A stretch of DNA of 64,000 nucleotides from CBDBON01 sp965208395 (GTDB lineage: Bacteria > Chloroflexota > Dehalococcoidia > Lucifugimonadales > CBDBON01), in contig CBDBON010000003.1 of assembly GCA_965208395.1 (NCBI GenBank), positions 1,518,500 to 1,582,499 on the forward strand. Direction: 5' to 3'. Shown here one piece after another: positions 42,671-52,459 of the stretch (position 1 is its first letter; every line of letters begins with the position of its first letter). Below the pieces are notes generated by a model. The model made no database searches, was not told the origin of the DNA, and was given only the letters and a program-made list of their open reading frames with translations. The translations under genes were made by a program, and so were the position numbers.

Positions 42671-43351
42671 ATGGGCACAATATCCGTGAACCGGCTGGCG
42701 GGGCTGTCTCTCATATTCGGCCCGATAATCGCCTTCGTCTTCTTTCTCATAGAGCCGGGGGGACTGCTGATAGACAGCGCCGACGTATCGGACGCTGTTG
42801 GCACCATAACGGCCAAGGGATCCAACGCCGCGCTGACCAATATAACCAACATAGCGATAATCCTTGGCCTGGCCCTGATCCTCTCGGGCCTCTATGCGCT
42901 AATGCGGAACGTAACCTTGCAGGGCAACGGCAAGGCGCTTGTTCAGATGGGCTTCTTCATGATCTTCGTCGGGCTGACCGGTTGGATTCTAGCCGGCGGC
43001 ATGGACTTCATCCTGGCCGATGCCCAAACGAGTGACCAGATCAGCGGAAGCGTTCCCGTCTACTACACCAACTCCGGCCTCTTCTACGCCGGTGGGATTA
43101 CGCTTGGGTTTGGGGGATTCATCTTCGCGTTGGGCCTCTCCACGAGAGAAGACTTCAACCGGATAATCTCCCTGTTGGCTGCCCTTGTGAGCCTGGCCGT
43201 AATGGTCTTCTTCATGATGGCGGTACTCAACAACGACGCCCGCGACACCTTCATCAGCCTGGCCCGGAGCTTCTACGTGCTACTGGTTATCTGGTATGGA
43301 TACCTGGGCGTCGGACTGATGAACCGGCCCGATCCCGACCTGTGGCAATAG
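42671..43351 (+). CDS. Membrane protein of unknown function
   Basis: 226 residues. ATG 42671 follows AAGGGAGG; the longer open frame upstream overlaps the divergent exporter and is not used. About six membrane segments with Gly-rich packing (LGLALILSGLYALMRN, GGITLGFGGFIFALGLS). No family recognised. Confidence 0.65.
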   Translation: MGTISVNRLAGLSLIFGPIIAFVFFLIEPGGLLIDSADVSDAVGTITAKGSNAALTNITNIAIILGLALILSGLYALMRNVTLQGNGKALVQMGFFMIFVGLTGWILAGGMDFILADAQTSDQISGSVPVYYTNSGLFYAGGITLGFGGFIFALGLSTREDFNRIISLLAALVSLAVMVFFMMAVLNNDARDTFISLARSFYVLLVIWYGYLGVGLMNRPDPDLWQ

Positions 43352-43464
43352 AACAGAATCCAGGAGTTGCCGGCGCGAGGCGCTCCTGACCGTCTTGGTG
43401 CATCTGGCAGCTCGGCGGGGCCCCCGCTTGGGCGCCTCTAAGCGTCACAATACCGGAACCACTA

Positions 43465-43496
43465 GGCCTCGGCAGCCTGTCAGGGCTGCCGAGGCC
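43465..43496 (+). terminator. Hairpin terminator between convergent genes
   Basis: GGCCTCGGCAGCC / GGCTGCCGAGGCC, a perfect 13-bp stem with a 6-base loop, followed by CATTTCT. It lies between the membrane protein gene and the end of the Vsr-methyltransferase gene and may serve both directions. Confidence 0.6.
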
Positions 43497-43583
43497 CATT
43501 TCTACCGGCAATCTGGTGGGCCAAGGCGTACCGATTTGCGAACTTTTCGCTGGGAGGTGACTCTGTAAGTGCCTGTCCCGCAC

Positions 43584-45371
43584 TCACGGTCGTCTTCCAT
43601 TGTCCCGTTCAGGACCGTTTTGTTCATGCGCTGATGCCACAGAATCGGATAGGAACTCGACCAGGACCTGGCCATGCAGGTACGTGAAGTAGGTAGGAAA
43701 CGCCTCGCCGATCAGGTTGCGGATTAGGTAGAGCGTTCGATTATTCTTTGCGAGCGTCCAGTCGTAGAACCGAGGGATAGTCTGAAGGTCGCCACATTCC
43801 AGGATGCTTAGCACTCTGTTTTCCCACGGGTGAACCTTGAAGTCACTCCCTATGTGGCTTGAGTTGGTGGTGATCGTGTACGCGGGCCTCTCCGGTCTCA
43901 TGCGTCGGTAGCTGGAATGGAAACCGTTGATCAAGGCAGTTTGCCCGTTTCGCTCAACGTAGGGCCGATTGCGCATGACCTCCCCGCAATAGGGGCAGAG
44001 TATGAATTCAGGCGGAACCTCATGCCTCCCGCACGACGGGCACTCGTCGTTCTCAAAGGCGCTCCGCCCCGAATTCGGGGGTATCTGGCTGACCTGCATG
44101 TATCGGTCGGCCCCATATGACGGTACGAAGTGGAGCCAATGTTCCCCGCGCGCCGCTTCTTCGGACTTGGCATCCAACTGATCGTATTCCATCAATTGCA
44201 GCCATTGCCGAATGCTCACCCATGGCAAAGCACCGTTGGCTGGATGCTCAGAATGGGTTGGATACGGCAGCGGTGCCCCCTCGCTGGACGATGTACTCGC
44301 CAGACATGGTTCGTCCTTGTGTATGGCGACCACCAGCGCACGCTTTCTGACTTGGGGAATGCCATAGTCGGCGACGTTCACCACCTCCGGGAACACTTCA
44401 TAGTCAGTAAGGTGGTTGCGGATATGATCAATCACCGTGCCATCAGCACCATCGTACGTCACGTTTAGTGTCAACACAGGGCGAACATTCTCGGCGACAA
44501 TAACCCTAGGCTTCAGCCTCCTAGCAACTGGTATCACTTCCAGCATCAGCCGGTTCTTCGCTTCTAGCTCTTGCGCCCTGGGACTTCGCCGCTTGCCTCT
44601 GCTGGGGTTAGAGCTGCTCATGCCCTGGCAAGGTGGTGTGGCTACCAGCAGGTCGAGTTGCTGAGTCGTGGCTGCATGGTAGGCGGTTGCGATTTCATCC
44701 GCACTGCCGCAGACGTCCCGTGTAAGCCAAGTGGAATTGGGGAAGTTGGCAGCACCGATGGCAGCGCGATTCTCGTCGACCTCGACTTGCACTACAAACC
44801 GGAATCCGGCCATCTCGTAACCTAGGTCGCTCAGACCGGCCCCAGAGAACAGAGAAATAGCGGTCAGGGGCCGCTCAGCTTCTGGCCTATCGCCCAGCAC
44901 GAAATCGGAGATCGCGCTCCCAAGAGGCACTGCCCGAATCAGTGAGACCAGTCGGTTAACGGTTTCCGAGAGTGCTGACTTCGTGTCGATATCGTGCTCG
45001 GGGATGCGAAGAACTGTCCAGCCTTCGTCTTCGAGTTCGGCCGTGACTCGATGGTCCCGCTCCACGTTGCCTGCGATCTTGTTAACCCAGGATTCGTCAG
45101 TCAATCCCTCGTGCTTGCCACATTGCGGGCAGCCATGCCAGAAGCAACCGTCAACAAAGATGACTATCCGCTTGCCAGGAAGCACCATGTCAGGATTACC
45201 GGGAAGCCTTGTACCCTTGACGGACTTGTACCCTTCATGGGTGAAGTACCGGACTCCTTGACGCCATAATGCCGAAGCTAATGTCCGCTCAGGGCCGGTT
45301 CGGCCCCGATTGTGTGCCATAGCCTTGTAGCGCTGTTGTGGTGTCATAACATCCATTGCGTTGACACTCAC
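43584..45371 (-). CDS. Fusion of Vsr-type endonuclease and DNA cytosine-C5 methyltransferase
   Basis: 595 residues. Residues about 8-130 are a Vsr mismatch endonuclease: GNPDMVLPGKRIVIFVDGCF (Asp61) and CFWHGCPQCG with the zinc/active-site residues, then WVNKIAGNVERD. Residues about 168-580 are a C5-methyltransferase: FSGAG (175-179), ATPPCQG with catalytic Cys (246-249), ENV (294-296), QVRKR (340-344), LIGEAFPTYF near the end. A zinc ribbon (CPSC 444, CPYC 459) sits in the target-recognition region. Vsr and Dcm are usually separate neighbours. Downstream of the defence-type methyltransferase/helicase pair on the same strand. Confidence 0.88.
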   Translation of the reverse strand: MSVNAMDVMTPQQRYKAMAHNRGRTGPERTLASALWRQGVRYFTHEGYKSVKGTRLPGNPDMVLPGKRIVIFVDGCFWHGCPQCGKHEGLTDESWVNKIAGNVERDHRVTAELEDEGWTVLRIPEHDIDTKSALSETVNRLVSLIRAVPLGSAISDFVLGDRPEAERPLTAISLFSGAGLSDLGYEMAGFRFVVQVEVDENRAAIGAANFPNSTWLTRDVCGSADEIATAYHAATTQQLDLLVATPPCQGMSSSNPSRGKRRSPRAQELEAKNRLMLEVIPVARRLKPRVIVAENVRPVLTLNVTYDGADGTVIDHIRNHLTDYEVFPEVVNVADYGIPQVRKRALVVAIHKDEPCLASTSSSEGAPLPYPTHSEHPANGALPWVSIRQWLQLMEYDQLDAKSEEAARGEHWLHFVPSYGADRYMQVSQIPPNSGRSAFENDECPSCGRHEVPPEFILCPYCGEVMRNRPYVERNGQTALINGFHSSYRRMRPERPAYTITTNSSHIGSDFKVHPWENRVLSILECGDLQTIPRFYDWTLAKNNRTLYLIRNLIGEAFPTYFTYLHGQVLVEFLSDSVASAHEQNGPERDNGRRP

Positions 45372-45659
45372 GCGCTCGATGGTGGATCAGTGTCGTCACC
45401 AGAGAAGCTACTGGTGCCCCGTGTTACTTCCAGCCAGCCTGTGTGAAGTCGGCGGGTGTTATCGATAACTGTGTCCCACGTTTGGAACTCGAGTCGGAAC
45501 GTGGTCCCGATTGGAGTCATCAGGTCTCAGCCCACTCCCGCAATGGATGCAGAAGCCCTTGTTTCTACTATCACTGTAGTCAATCAGTTGGTCCATATTG
45601 CATAGTCTCCCTATTGGACATTCCGCCCCATGTGGTGCTTCATGGCGTAATTGCCCACC

Positions 45660-48600
45660 CTACACATCACCTTCATCGTCAAAGGAAGTCCTTACCAGCA
45701 ATGTGTGCTCTAACTCAATCTCCTCCCAAAGGTCGCCTAAACCCAAGGCGTCGAGCCAAACCTTGTCCGACTTGTCCGTGACCTGCCGACACCTGGCGAG
45801 ATTGTAGTTGCCTATGTTCTTGCCAGCGTTCAGCTTGAACACCACGTTTTCATTCATCGCGCTTTCCAAGTCCGGTAAGAGGGCGATCAACTGGTTCCTC
45901 TGGTTGTCGGAAAGCTGGCCCGGTCCGATGGGAGCACTAACAAAGTTGCTCAGTGTCAGATGAAAGTCATCCCCAATCGCAATCCACCAGACGAAAGCCA
46001 ACTTGCCATTCAAGAAGAGCATGGACGCGTCCCGAACGCTGGCATCCCGAAAAGTGCCTGCTCCATACCCGGTTTGTGGGATGAGGTTGTTGCCTGCGTC
46101 ATACACAGGCGGCTGGTCTACACAGAACGTCAGCCAGTTGTAGGCGGTTTGCTTGAAGTGAAGGTGGTGCCCCTGGCGCGACGGGGTGAGCTCGTTCTGG
46201 AGTCGATAGCCACTACCCTCCAACAGTGACTCGAATTCCTGTAGGAGACGGGAACTGCTCAGCTTTGGAATCAACCCACCGAACGCTGACGGGGAAAACG
46301 GGGCATACGACAAGCCGTCGAACAGGATCGGACGCTGAGAGTCGAACCATCTGTGAAGCCGCGTCGTGAAGCTGCGCTTCGGCGACCTTGACGCCTTACG
46401 GGCCAAGTAGATTGTGTTCCTCACCCGTGTATCGAAACTGAACAGTGCGGCGGGGATTCGCCCAAAAGACGAAAACCAGAGCGAATCGCACTCCTCGTAC
46501 AGATGAGAGCGCAGGCTGGCGAACCCCGAGCTGAATGCAAGGCTCAGTGGCACAATCATGCTTGTCCGTCCGTCGACCCGGCAAACGTTCACGCTTCGCT
46601 CAACTACCGTGGCGTAGATGTCGGGGCAACCCTCTGTTCTAAACCCCTTCGTGGTATACGACTCGGCCACCTTCTTCCTGGATACGTATGGCGGATTGCC
46701 GATCACTACGTCAAAGCCGCCCTTACTCATGATCCCGTAGAACTCAACGAACCAATGGAAGGGTTGGTGGCTTGCACGCCAAGCGTCGAAGGCGCGGACC
46801 CTCTTGGGATTGAATCCATACTCGGCGGCCAGGAGGCGGTTCAACTCGCCCGCCAGCCTGCTGAGCTGCCCGCGCAGTTCGGCCTTGTGCTCCGTGGTGA
46901 CGTGAGAGTCGTCGTCGAACATGGTCTGCTGCCACCGGAACTGGTTGAAGGCCGCGCTGGCAATCTCGGCCTCCTCATTGATGCGGTCGAGGGCTGCTTG
47001 GTCTTCGGGAAACACCTGCCGGTGCTGTCCGTTGGGCATGACGGTCATGGCCTCTCGCACGGCGTCGAGGGACGTAAAGCCGATCAGCGTGTTGCCGGCG
47101 CGGACGTTGAAGTCGATGTCCGGCAACGGCTCTATTTGGTCGTAGGTCTCCAACTGGGCGACCAGCTTCAGGAACAGGCGGAGCTTACATATCTCAACGG
47201 CCTCTTCCATGATGTCCACGCCGTAGAGGTTGTTGAGCACGATGGACTTGAGGATGAAGTAGCGCTGATTTCGGTGCTCGTCTACTTGTTCCTCACTGGA
47301 GTGCTTGTTCACTTGCTCAAGGATGCGGCGAAAGTCCCCCAGGTGCTCAGGGCTGCGCTTACGCTCGGACCTCTCGGCGTCGTCCAGGAAGCCGCGCATC
47401 CCCTCCAAGCAGGCTGCGTATAAGGGTTCAAGGACATTGAGCGCGGCGAAGAGGAACGCGCCGGAGCCGCAGGTGGGGTCCAACACTGAGATTCCGGTGT
47501 CGCTGCGTTCCTGGTTGCCGTAGAGCGCGTGCCAGAAGGCGCGCAGGAGCTCCGGCCCCTCGCTCTGAGAGATGACGTCTTTGGCGAATTGCTCAATGTC
47601 GAGATTCAGGGTGATGAGGTCGTTGATCTCCTGCACTTCTCCAGCTTGGAGTTTGGCCTTCACCGCCTCGTAACGCTGACGACGGGCGACGACCTCGCGC
47701 CATGTCTCGGTAGGCAACGCGTAGTCGTTCGGCGCAGGGGCGTTCCAGCCGTCGCGTTTGGACATGTCGTCTATGCCGGCGGCGATGTCGCCGGGCAGGT
47801 CGAAAGATGCTTCAAGGCGCCTGGGGTCTTCCGGCTGCAGGGCGTTCCATGAGATGCCGTGGCCAACGGCGGGGTAGATGTATCGGTCCGGGTAGTCCCG
47901 CAGCAGACGCCAGACGCCACCGTCCGGTCCGAAGGCCACAGGGCACTCCTTCCTAGCCGCGTCGAACAAGAAGGGGATGACGGTGTTACGAGAGATATAG
48001 CCGGTGATGTCCTCCTTGGTGTAGTAGGCCCCCATCTGCTTCTGGTTGACGTACTTCTCGAAGATGTAGCCAAGCACGTCGGGATTGATCTCGTTGTCTT
48101 CCCGGTAGGGCCGCTCGTCCAGGTGCCAGCGGTAGCCGTCGAAGAAGTCGAAGACCCGCTCGAATGCGGCGTCAGGGATAGAAATGTCCGGGTTGTCCTG
48201 CTCCAATTCGTGCTGGTCGAATAGTCCGCCGTTGAGGAAGGGTACCCTGCCCAGCAATGCTGCTAGATCAGGAGCGCGCTGGGCTTCGGGCTGGCCGAGA
48301 CCCTCGTGGAACAGCCGCAAGAGGAAGAGGCGGTAGAACTGCTGAAAGCGGCCGCCGCCGCTCTGCTCCTGCACCATCTTCAGGCGGTTGCGCAAGTAGT
48401 TGGTGTCCTCGTCGAGGAAGCCCTGCTTTTGGACGAAGTAGACGAACATCATGCGGTTGAGCATGAGGGAGGCGTACCAGTCTCGGTCGCCCTGGGCCGT
48501 GATGCCCTCGATGAACTTCCCGAAGGCAGTCAGTTCCGACCTGAAGCGTTCGTAGAACCGCTTGGTGACCTTCTCCACATCCAGCGCCGCCCGGACCCGG

Positions 48601-49058
48601 GATGCGACAAGGGCAATGTTCAGCGACGGCTCTTCGTCCAAGGAGACGAATAGCGGCTGAATGCGCTGGAGCAGATGGTCTCCGCTTGCGCCCGTAGTAA
48701 CGACGTACTCGCGACAGGCGGCAGACTTGCCGCTTTCTCGCCTGACCCACTGCCAGACCTGCGCCTTGCGGCCCGGGTCGGTGAAGATGATGAGGTGCTC
48801 GAAGGTGCGCTTGGCAACTTCGCTCTCTATCTTGCGTCGGACCGGGTACTGAGGGACGTTGTTGTCGACGCTGGAATCGCATTCGTAGACTGCGAACCCC
48901 GCTTTCTCCGCAATTGGGTTGATCGTGTAGTCCCGGTCGTTGACTCGGACGACGAACGGCTCCGTGGGGTAGTGGTCCCATCCCAGCCCTTCGACGAAGA
49001 GACGCGGAAAGTCGAAAGCCCGTAGATGGGGGCGTAGCTCTTCAATCGAGACTGGCAT
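45660..49058 (-). CDS. Large Eco57I/PglX-like adenine-N6 DNA methyltransferase
   Basis: 1132 residues. SAM motif I VLDPTCGSGAFLFAALNVL (about 525-543) and catalytic motif IV VIGNPPYVSRKK (about 785-796). The N-terminal 350 residues end in MGAYYTKEDITGYI, the lead-in seen in Eco57I, PglX and DrmMI-type enzymes; the C-terminal 300 residues would be target recognition. No PD-(D/E)xK nuclease motif is obvious. ATG overlaps the helicase stop (TGATG), so both are translated together. By analogy it marks self DNA while the helicase/PLD protein acts on unmarked DNA. Confidence 0.85.
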   Translation of the reverse strand: MPVSIEELRPHLRAFDFPRLFVEGLGWDHYPTEPFVVRVNDRDYTINPIAEKAGFAVYECDSSVDNNVPQYPVRRKIESEVAKRTFEHLIIFTDPGRKAQVWQWVRRESGKSAACREYVVTTGASGDHLLQRIQPLFVSLDEEPSLNIALVASRVRAALDVEKVTKRFYERFRSELTAFGKFIEGITAQGDRDWYASLMLNRMMFVYFVQKQGFLDEDTNYLRNRLKMVQEQSGGGRFQQFYRLFLLRLFHEGLGQPEAQRAPDLAALLGRVPFLNGGLFDQHELEQDNPDISIPDAAFERVFDFFDGYRWHLDERPYREDNEINPDVLGYIFEKYVNQKQMGAYYTKEDITGYISRNTVIPFLFDAARKECPVAFGPDGGVWRLLRDYPDRYIYPAVGHGISWNALQPEDPRRLEASFDLPGDIAAGIDDMSKRDGWNAPAPNDYALPTETWREVVARRQRYEAVKAKLQAGEVQEINDLITLNLDIEQFAKDVISQSEGPELLRAFWHALYGNQERSDTGISVLDPTCGSGAFLFAALNVLEPLYAACLEGMRGFLDDAERSERKRSPEHLGDFRRILEQVNKHSSEEQVDEHRNQRYFILKSIVLNNLYGVDIMEEAVEICKLRLFLKLVAQLETYDQIEPLPDIDFNVRAGNTLIGFTSLDAVREAMTVMPNGQHRQVFPEDQAALDRINEEAEIASAAFNQFRWQQTMFDDDSHVTTEHKAELRGQLSRLAGELNRLLAAEYGFNPKRVRAFDAWRASHQPFHWFVEFYGIMSKGGFDVVIGNPPYVSRKKVAESYTTKGFRTEGCPDIYATVVERSVNVCRVDGRTSMIVPLSLAFSSGFASLRSHLYEECDSLWFSSFGRIPAALFSFDTRVRNTIYLARKASRSPKRSFTTRLHRWFDSQRPILFDGLSYAPFSPSAFGGLIPKLSSSRLLQEFESLLEGSGYRLQNELTPSRQGHHLHFKQTAYNWLTFCVDQPPVYDAGNNLIPQTGYGAGTFRDASVRDASMLFLNGKLAFVWWIAIGDDFHLTLSNFVSAPIGPGQLSDNQRNQLIALLPDLESAMNENVVFKLNAGKNIGNYNLARCRQVTDKSDKVWLDALGLGDLWEEIELEHTLLVRTSFDDEGDV

Positions 49059-52000
49059 CAGGAGTCGCCCTCCGTATCGAATAGGCCCAGGGAGCAGATG
49101 ATCTGAGGCTCCTGGGCATCGACGGCAGCGTCCCCCGTCAGGCAGAGTCTGTCCTCCTCACGCAGCGACATGACGATTTCGGCCAACTGGTCGTCGGAGA
49201 CGCCGCTTCGGAGCTGCCGGTTCAGGGTGTCCACTGCCGACGGGCGCAGAGGATAGCGGTAGATGTCGTCGATGGCCTTGTGAAGTGCTTCCACGTCGAA
49301 CAACTGACCCTTGATGGCGTCGGCGTGGGCTTTCAGGCGAGTGTAGGTGCGGAAGCGAGCGCCGGAGGGCCGTCCAAGCTGGCCTCCGACTCGCTTCTCC
49401 TCCCTGACGACGTGCCTGACGCCCTCGGCAACAAGCTCGTGGTGGCTCTCGTGGTGAGGCTGAGCCGGGGTGTCAGGCTTGCACTCGGCGGCGGAGAGAA
49501 TTTCAAGCTGCGACTCGGTGATGCTCTGTCCATCGCGGTCCACGTAGGCCAGGGCGTCGTTGCCATCGACGGTGCGCATGAACACGAGCACGCCTTCGGG
49601 CCGTTGAGCGATGGGCGCGTGCTCACGCGAGGAGAAGACGACGTCCGGCAAGTCGGCCACGGCCTTCTCCAGTCGCGGGTCTGAGCCGATGGCGTTCTTC
49701 CATATCTGGTAGGCGTGGGACGCCAAGTCTACGTCGCCCTCCGGGTCGCCGTCCAAGATGCCAGCTCGCTCGTGGTACAGGTTGAGGATGGCCTGATCGT
49801 CGTCTTCGTCCTCGAAGAACGCCTCGTCTGCGCCGACCACTTCGGCGTTCTCCCTGAGCCGCTCCCGGACCCGTCCGCGCAGGTCGATGATGCGTTCGAC
49901 GCCCTCCGCCGGTAGGAAGGAGTGGCAGAGAATCTCCTCCGCCTTCTGTCCGATGCGGTCGACGCGGCCAGCACGCTGGATGAGACGGATGATTGCCCAG
50001 GGCAGGTCGTAATTCACAACTACGTGGGAGTCCTGGAGGTTCTGGCCCTCGCTCAGCACGTCGGTGGCGACCAGGACGCGAAGCTCCCTCTCAGGTTTGC
50101 TCTGGCCCGGCCGCTGGTTACTGTCCGGGCTGAATCGCCATGCCGAGTCCGTGGGGTCGGCGGAACTGCCGGTGACTCCTGCCATGTCCGCAACTCCTCT
50201 CTTCTTGAGCTGCGCTTCCAGGTAGTAAACGGTGTCGGCGAATTGAGAGAACACCAGCACCTTCCGGTCTGGGAATGTCTTCGTCAGCAGTGAATTGAGC
50301 GCGTCGAGCTTTGCGTCCTTGGCGGGGTCCCACTCTCCGTAGGTCTGGAGTATGTCTAGGAGCGCGTTGGAGTCCGAAAGAAGCTCGCTTTCAAGGGAAC
50401 CTTTGAATAGATCGGCGCGGAGCCACTTGAATCGGCGACTGTAGCGGCCCTCGTACTCAACGTAAATCTGGGCAGCCCTCGCCTCGAAGTCGGAGGTAGT
50501 CCAAGCGCTGCCGGTCTTCTCGACCGCTTCCTCCTGATCGTCGTCATCAGGGTCGAAGAGAGCGCCCTTCGCCTGGTCCGCGTCCTCGTCGGTGAATCGC
50601 GAGTCCAGCATCTCGGCATCCTGCGTGCCAAGCGGCAAAGGGAGGCCGTTCCTGATGGCGTGGAGGAAGACGTAGTTGCGGAGCACGTGACGCTCGACCG
50701 ATTGCAGGAAGGCCGCGCCACTGCTCTCCAGGCGTTTGAACAGGTTGGTGCGGCAGAATCCGATGAGCCGCTTGCCAGCCCGCGAAAGGTCGTCGATCTG
50801 ACCCTCCTCTTTCTTGCTGGGTGGTGTCTCCGGGTTATCGAGCACGTAGTTACCCAGGCCGTACCTGGGCAGGTGCAGGTGTTTCACTATGTCGACCACC
50901 TTCGGCGAGTACAGCTTGGCGTATTGGTCATCGGGGTTGGAGTCGTCGATGGCGAACTTGACTGTCTTAGGTACGCGCGTAGGGAAGAAAGAGCGGGTCC
51001 CGTCCTCGTAGGTGAGGAACTTACGGCGAGTTTCCTGGTCCGTCTCGGCATAGTTGTCCTGGATGAAGCTACGGGTGCGGCGCACTAGGTAGAGGCGCAT
51101 CAGGTCTCGCCAGTCGTCGGCGTACTCGCTGAAGTCGAAGGCTGCCAACGTGCGGAGTCCAGCCTGGTGGCGCCGGACGAACTCCACCTCGCCCAACTCA
51201 CGCAGGAGTCGTTCGGGGCGGATGCCCAGGTCCTGGTCTTCCTCCACGAAGATGCGGAGTTGGCTGGACAAATCCAAGTACGTCTTGTTGTAGGGCGTGG
51301 CCGATAGAAGAATGCACTTGCTCTCGTTGGCTCGAACGTACTCTTGGATGGCTCTGTAGCGGCGGCCCTCGCGGTTACGGAGGTTGTGGCTCTCGTCGAT
51401 GACGACAAGGCGGTAACGGCGCAAGGTGGGCAATTCGCCGATCACCCTGCTCAGGGATAGCACTCTGGCCCGAAGTTGGTACTGGTACGCGTAGTCTTCC
51501 CACATCGGGACGAGGTTCTTCGGGCAGATGATGAGCGTCTCCAACCCGTAGTCGTCCTCGAAGATGCGAGCGACGGCGGTGGCCATGAGTGTCTTGCCAA
51601 GACCCACCACGTCTCCGATGAGAACGCCGTTGCGCTTGTTCAGGTGATGGGCCGCAATCTTGACCGCAGCGGCCTGGAAGTCGAAGAGCCGGTCCCCGAA
51701 CACCTTGGGAATCCTGAACTCGGCGAGGCCGGCGCGAGCTTCGTGGGAGAGGTGATAGGCCATTTTCAGGTAGACGTGGTAGGGAGGTATCAGCGCCTCC
51801 CGCGCCCAGCTCTCTTCGATGATCTGGAGCAGCTCGTCTGTGATGTCCACGCAGAAGCGGTCGTTCCACCTGTCCTCAAACCACTGCTTGAGCTTCACCG
51901 TTGCGTCCTGGTCGAGCACGTCCACGTTCAACTCGCCCTGTGCCGACAGACCGGCGAAGGTCAGGTTGCTGCTTCCCAGGTAGCCCACGATGGGGTTGAT

Positions 52001-52453
52001 GGGATCGTTGCGAAACAGGAGGTAGAGCTTCGCGTGCAGCGGGTGACGAAGAAAGAGCTTGACTACGACCTTCTTGTCGCGAAGCTGCGTGGCCAGTTGC
52101 CGCAAGGTCCTTTCGTCGGCATTGGTAGGAGCGCCGATGGTGAGTTGCTGGCGAAGCTGTTCGGCCAACTGGACTCTCAGACGGTGCGCCGTCTGGTTGT
52201 CCATGCCCGAGGGCCTATCGATTAGACTCAGGGCATCCCGTAGGTCTTCGTGCGGAAGTCTCTGCATCCCGATGAGTACGCGACACGGCCCGTCACCGTC
52301 GCTCCAGCCATCTACCTGCGGCGCAAGCCCGCCCCAACCGCGCAGGTTGAAATAGCCTACGCAGAAGTCTGCTCTGGAAGAGAGCTTCAGAGTCTCCTGC
52401 AACGCAGGCAGGAGATTTGAGCCAGACGCTAAGTTGTCAAAGATACGCGGCAT
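49058..52453 (-). CDS. PLD-nuclease-like / SNF2 helicase fusion (DrmD-like)
   Basis: 1131 residues. Residues about 1-200 are a phospholipase-D-like domain: HAKLYL (H140, K142) and GYLGSSNLT (about 158-165). Residues about 250-900 are a SNF2 helicase: DVVGLGKTLMA (281-291), VVIDESHN (DESH 353-356), LLSATPYNK, and motif VI IQRAGRVDRIGQ. The C-terminal part is unrecognised. Only one HxK motif is seen, so the PLD part may act as a dimer or bind DNA only. Starts six bases after the HTH gene. Similar helicases occur in DISARM (DrmD), where the PLD protein DrmC is separate. Confidence 0.85.
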   Translation of the reverse strand: MPRIFDNLASGSNLLPALQETLKLSSRADFCVGYFNLRGWGGLAPQVDGWSDGDGPCRVLIGMQRLPHEDLRDALSLIDRPSGMDNQTAHRLRVQLAEQLRQQLTIGAPTNADERTLRQLATQLRDKKVVVKLFLRHPLHAKLYLLFRNDPINPIVGYLGSSNLTFAGLSAQGELNVDVLDQDATVKLKQWFEDRWNDRFCVDITDELLQIIEESWAREALIPPYHVYLKMAYHLSHEARAGLAEFRIPKVFGDRLFDFQAAAVKIAAHHLNKRNGVLIGDVVGLGKTLMATAVARIFEDDYGLETLIICPKNLVPMWEDYAYQYQLRARVLSLSRVIGELPTLRRYRLVVIDESHNLRNREGRRYRAIQEYVRANESKCILLSATPYNKTYLDLSSQLRIFVEEDQDLGIRPERLLRELGEVEFVRRHQAGLRTLAAFDFSEYADDWRDLMRLYLVRRTRSFIQDNYAETDQETRRKFLTYEDGTRSFFPTRVPKTVKFAIDDSNPDDQYAKLYSPKVVDIVKHLHLPRYGLGNYVLDNPETPPSKKEEGQIDDLSRAGKRLIGFCRTNLFKRLESSGAAFLQSVERHVLRNYVFLHAIRNGLPLPLGTQDAEMLDSRFTDEDADQAKGALFDPDDDDQEEAVEKTGSAWTTSDFEARAAQIYVEYEGRYSRRFKWLRADLFKGSLESELLSDSNALLDILQTYGEWDPAKDAKLDALNSLLTKTFPDRKVLVFSQFADTVYYLEAQLKKRGVADMAGVTGSSADPTDSAWRFSPDSNQRPGQSKPERELRVLVATDVLSEGQNLQDSHVVVNYDLPWAIIRLIQRAGRVDRIGQKAEEILCHSFLPAEGVERIIDLRGRVRERLRENAEVVGADEAFFEDEDDDQAILNLYHERAGILDGDPEGDVDLASHAYQIWKNAIGSDPRLEKAVADLPDVVFSSREHAPIAQRPEGVLVFMRTVDGNDALAYVDRDGQSITESQLEILSAAECKPDTPAQPHHESHHELVAEGVRHVVREEKRVGGQLGRPSGARFRTYTRLKAHADAIKGQLFDVEALHKAIDDIYRYPLRPSAVDTLNRQLRSGVSDDQLAEIVMSLREEDRLCLTGDAAVDAQEPQIICSLGLFDTEGDS

Positions 52454-52459
52454 GAACGT

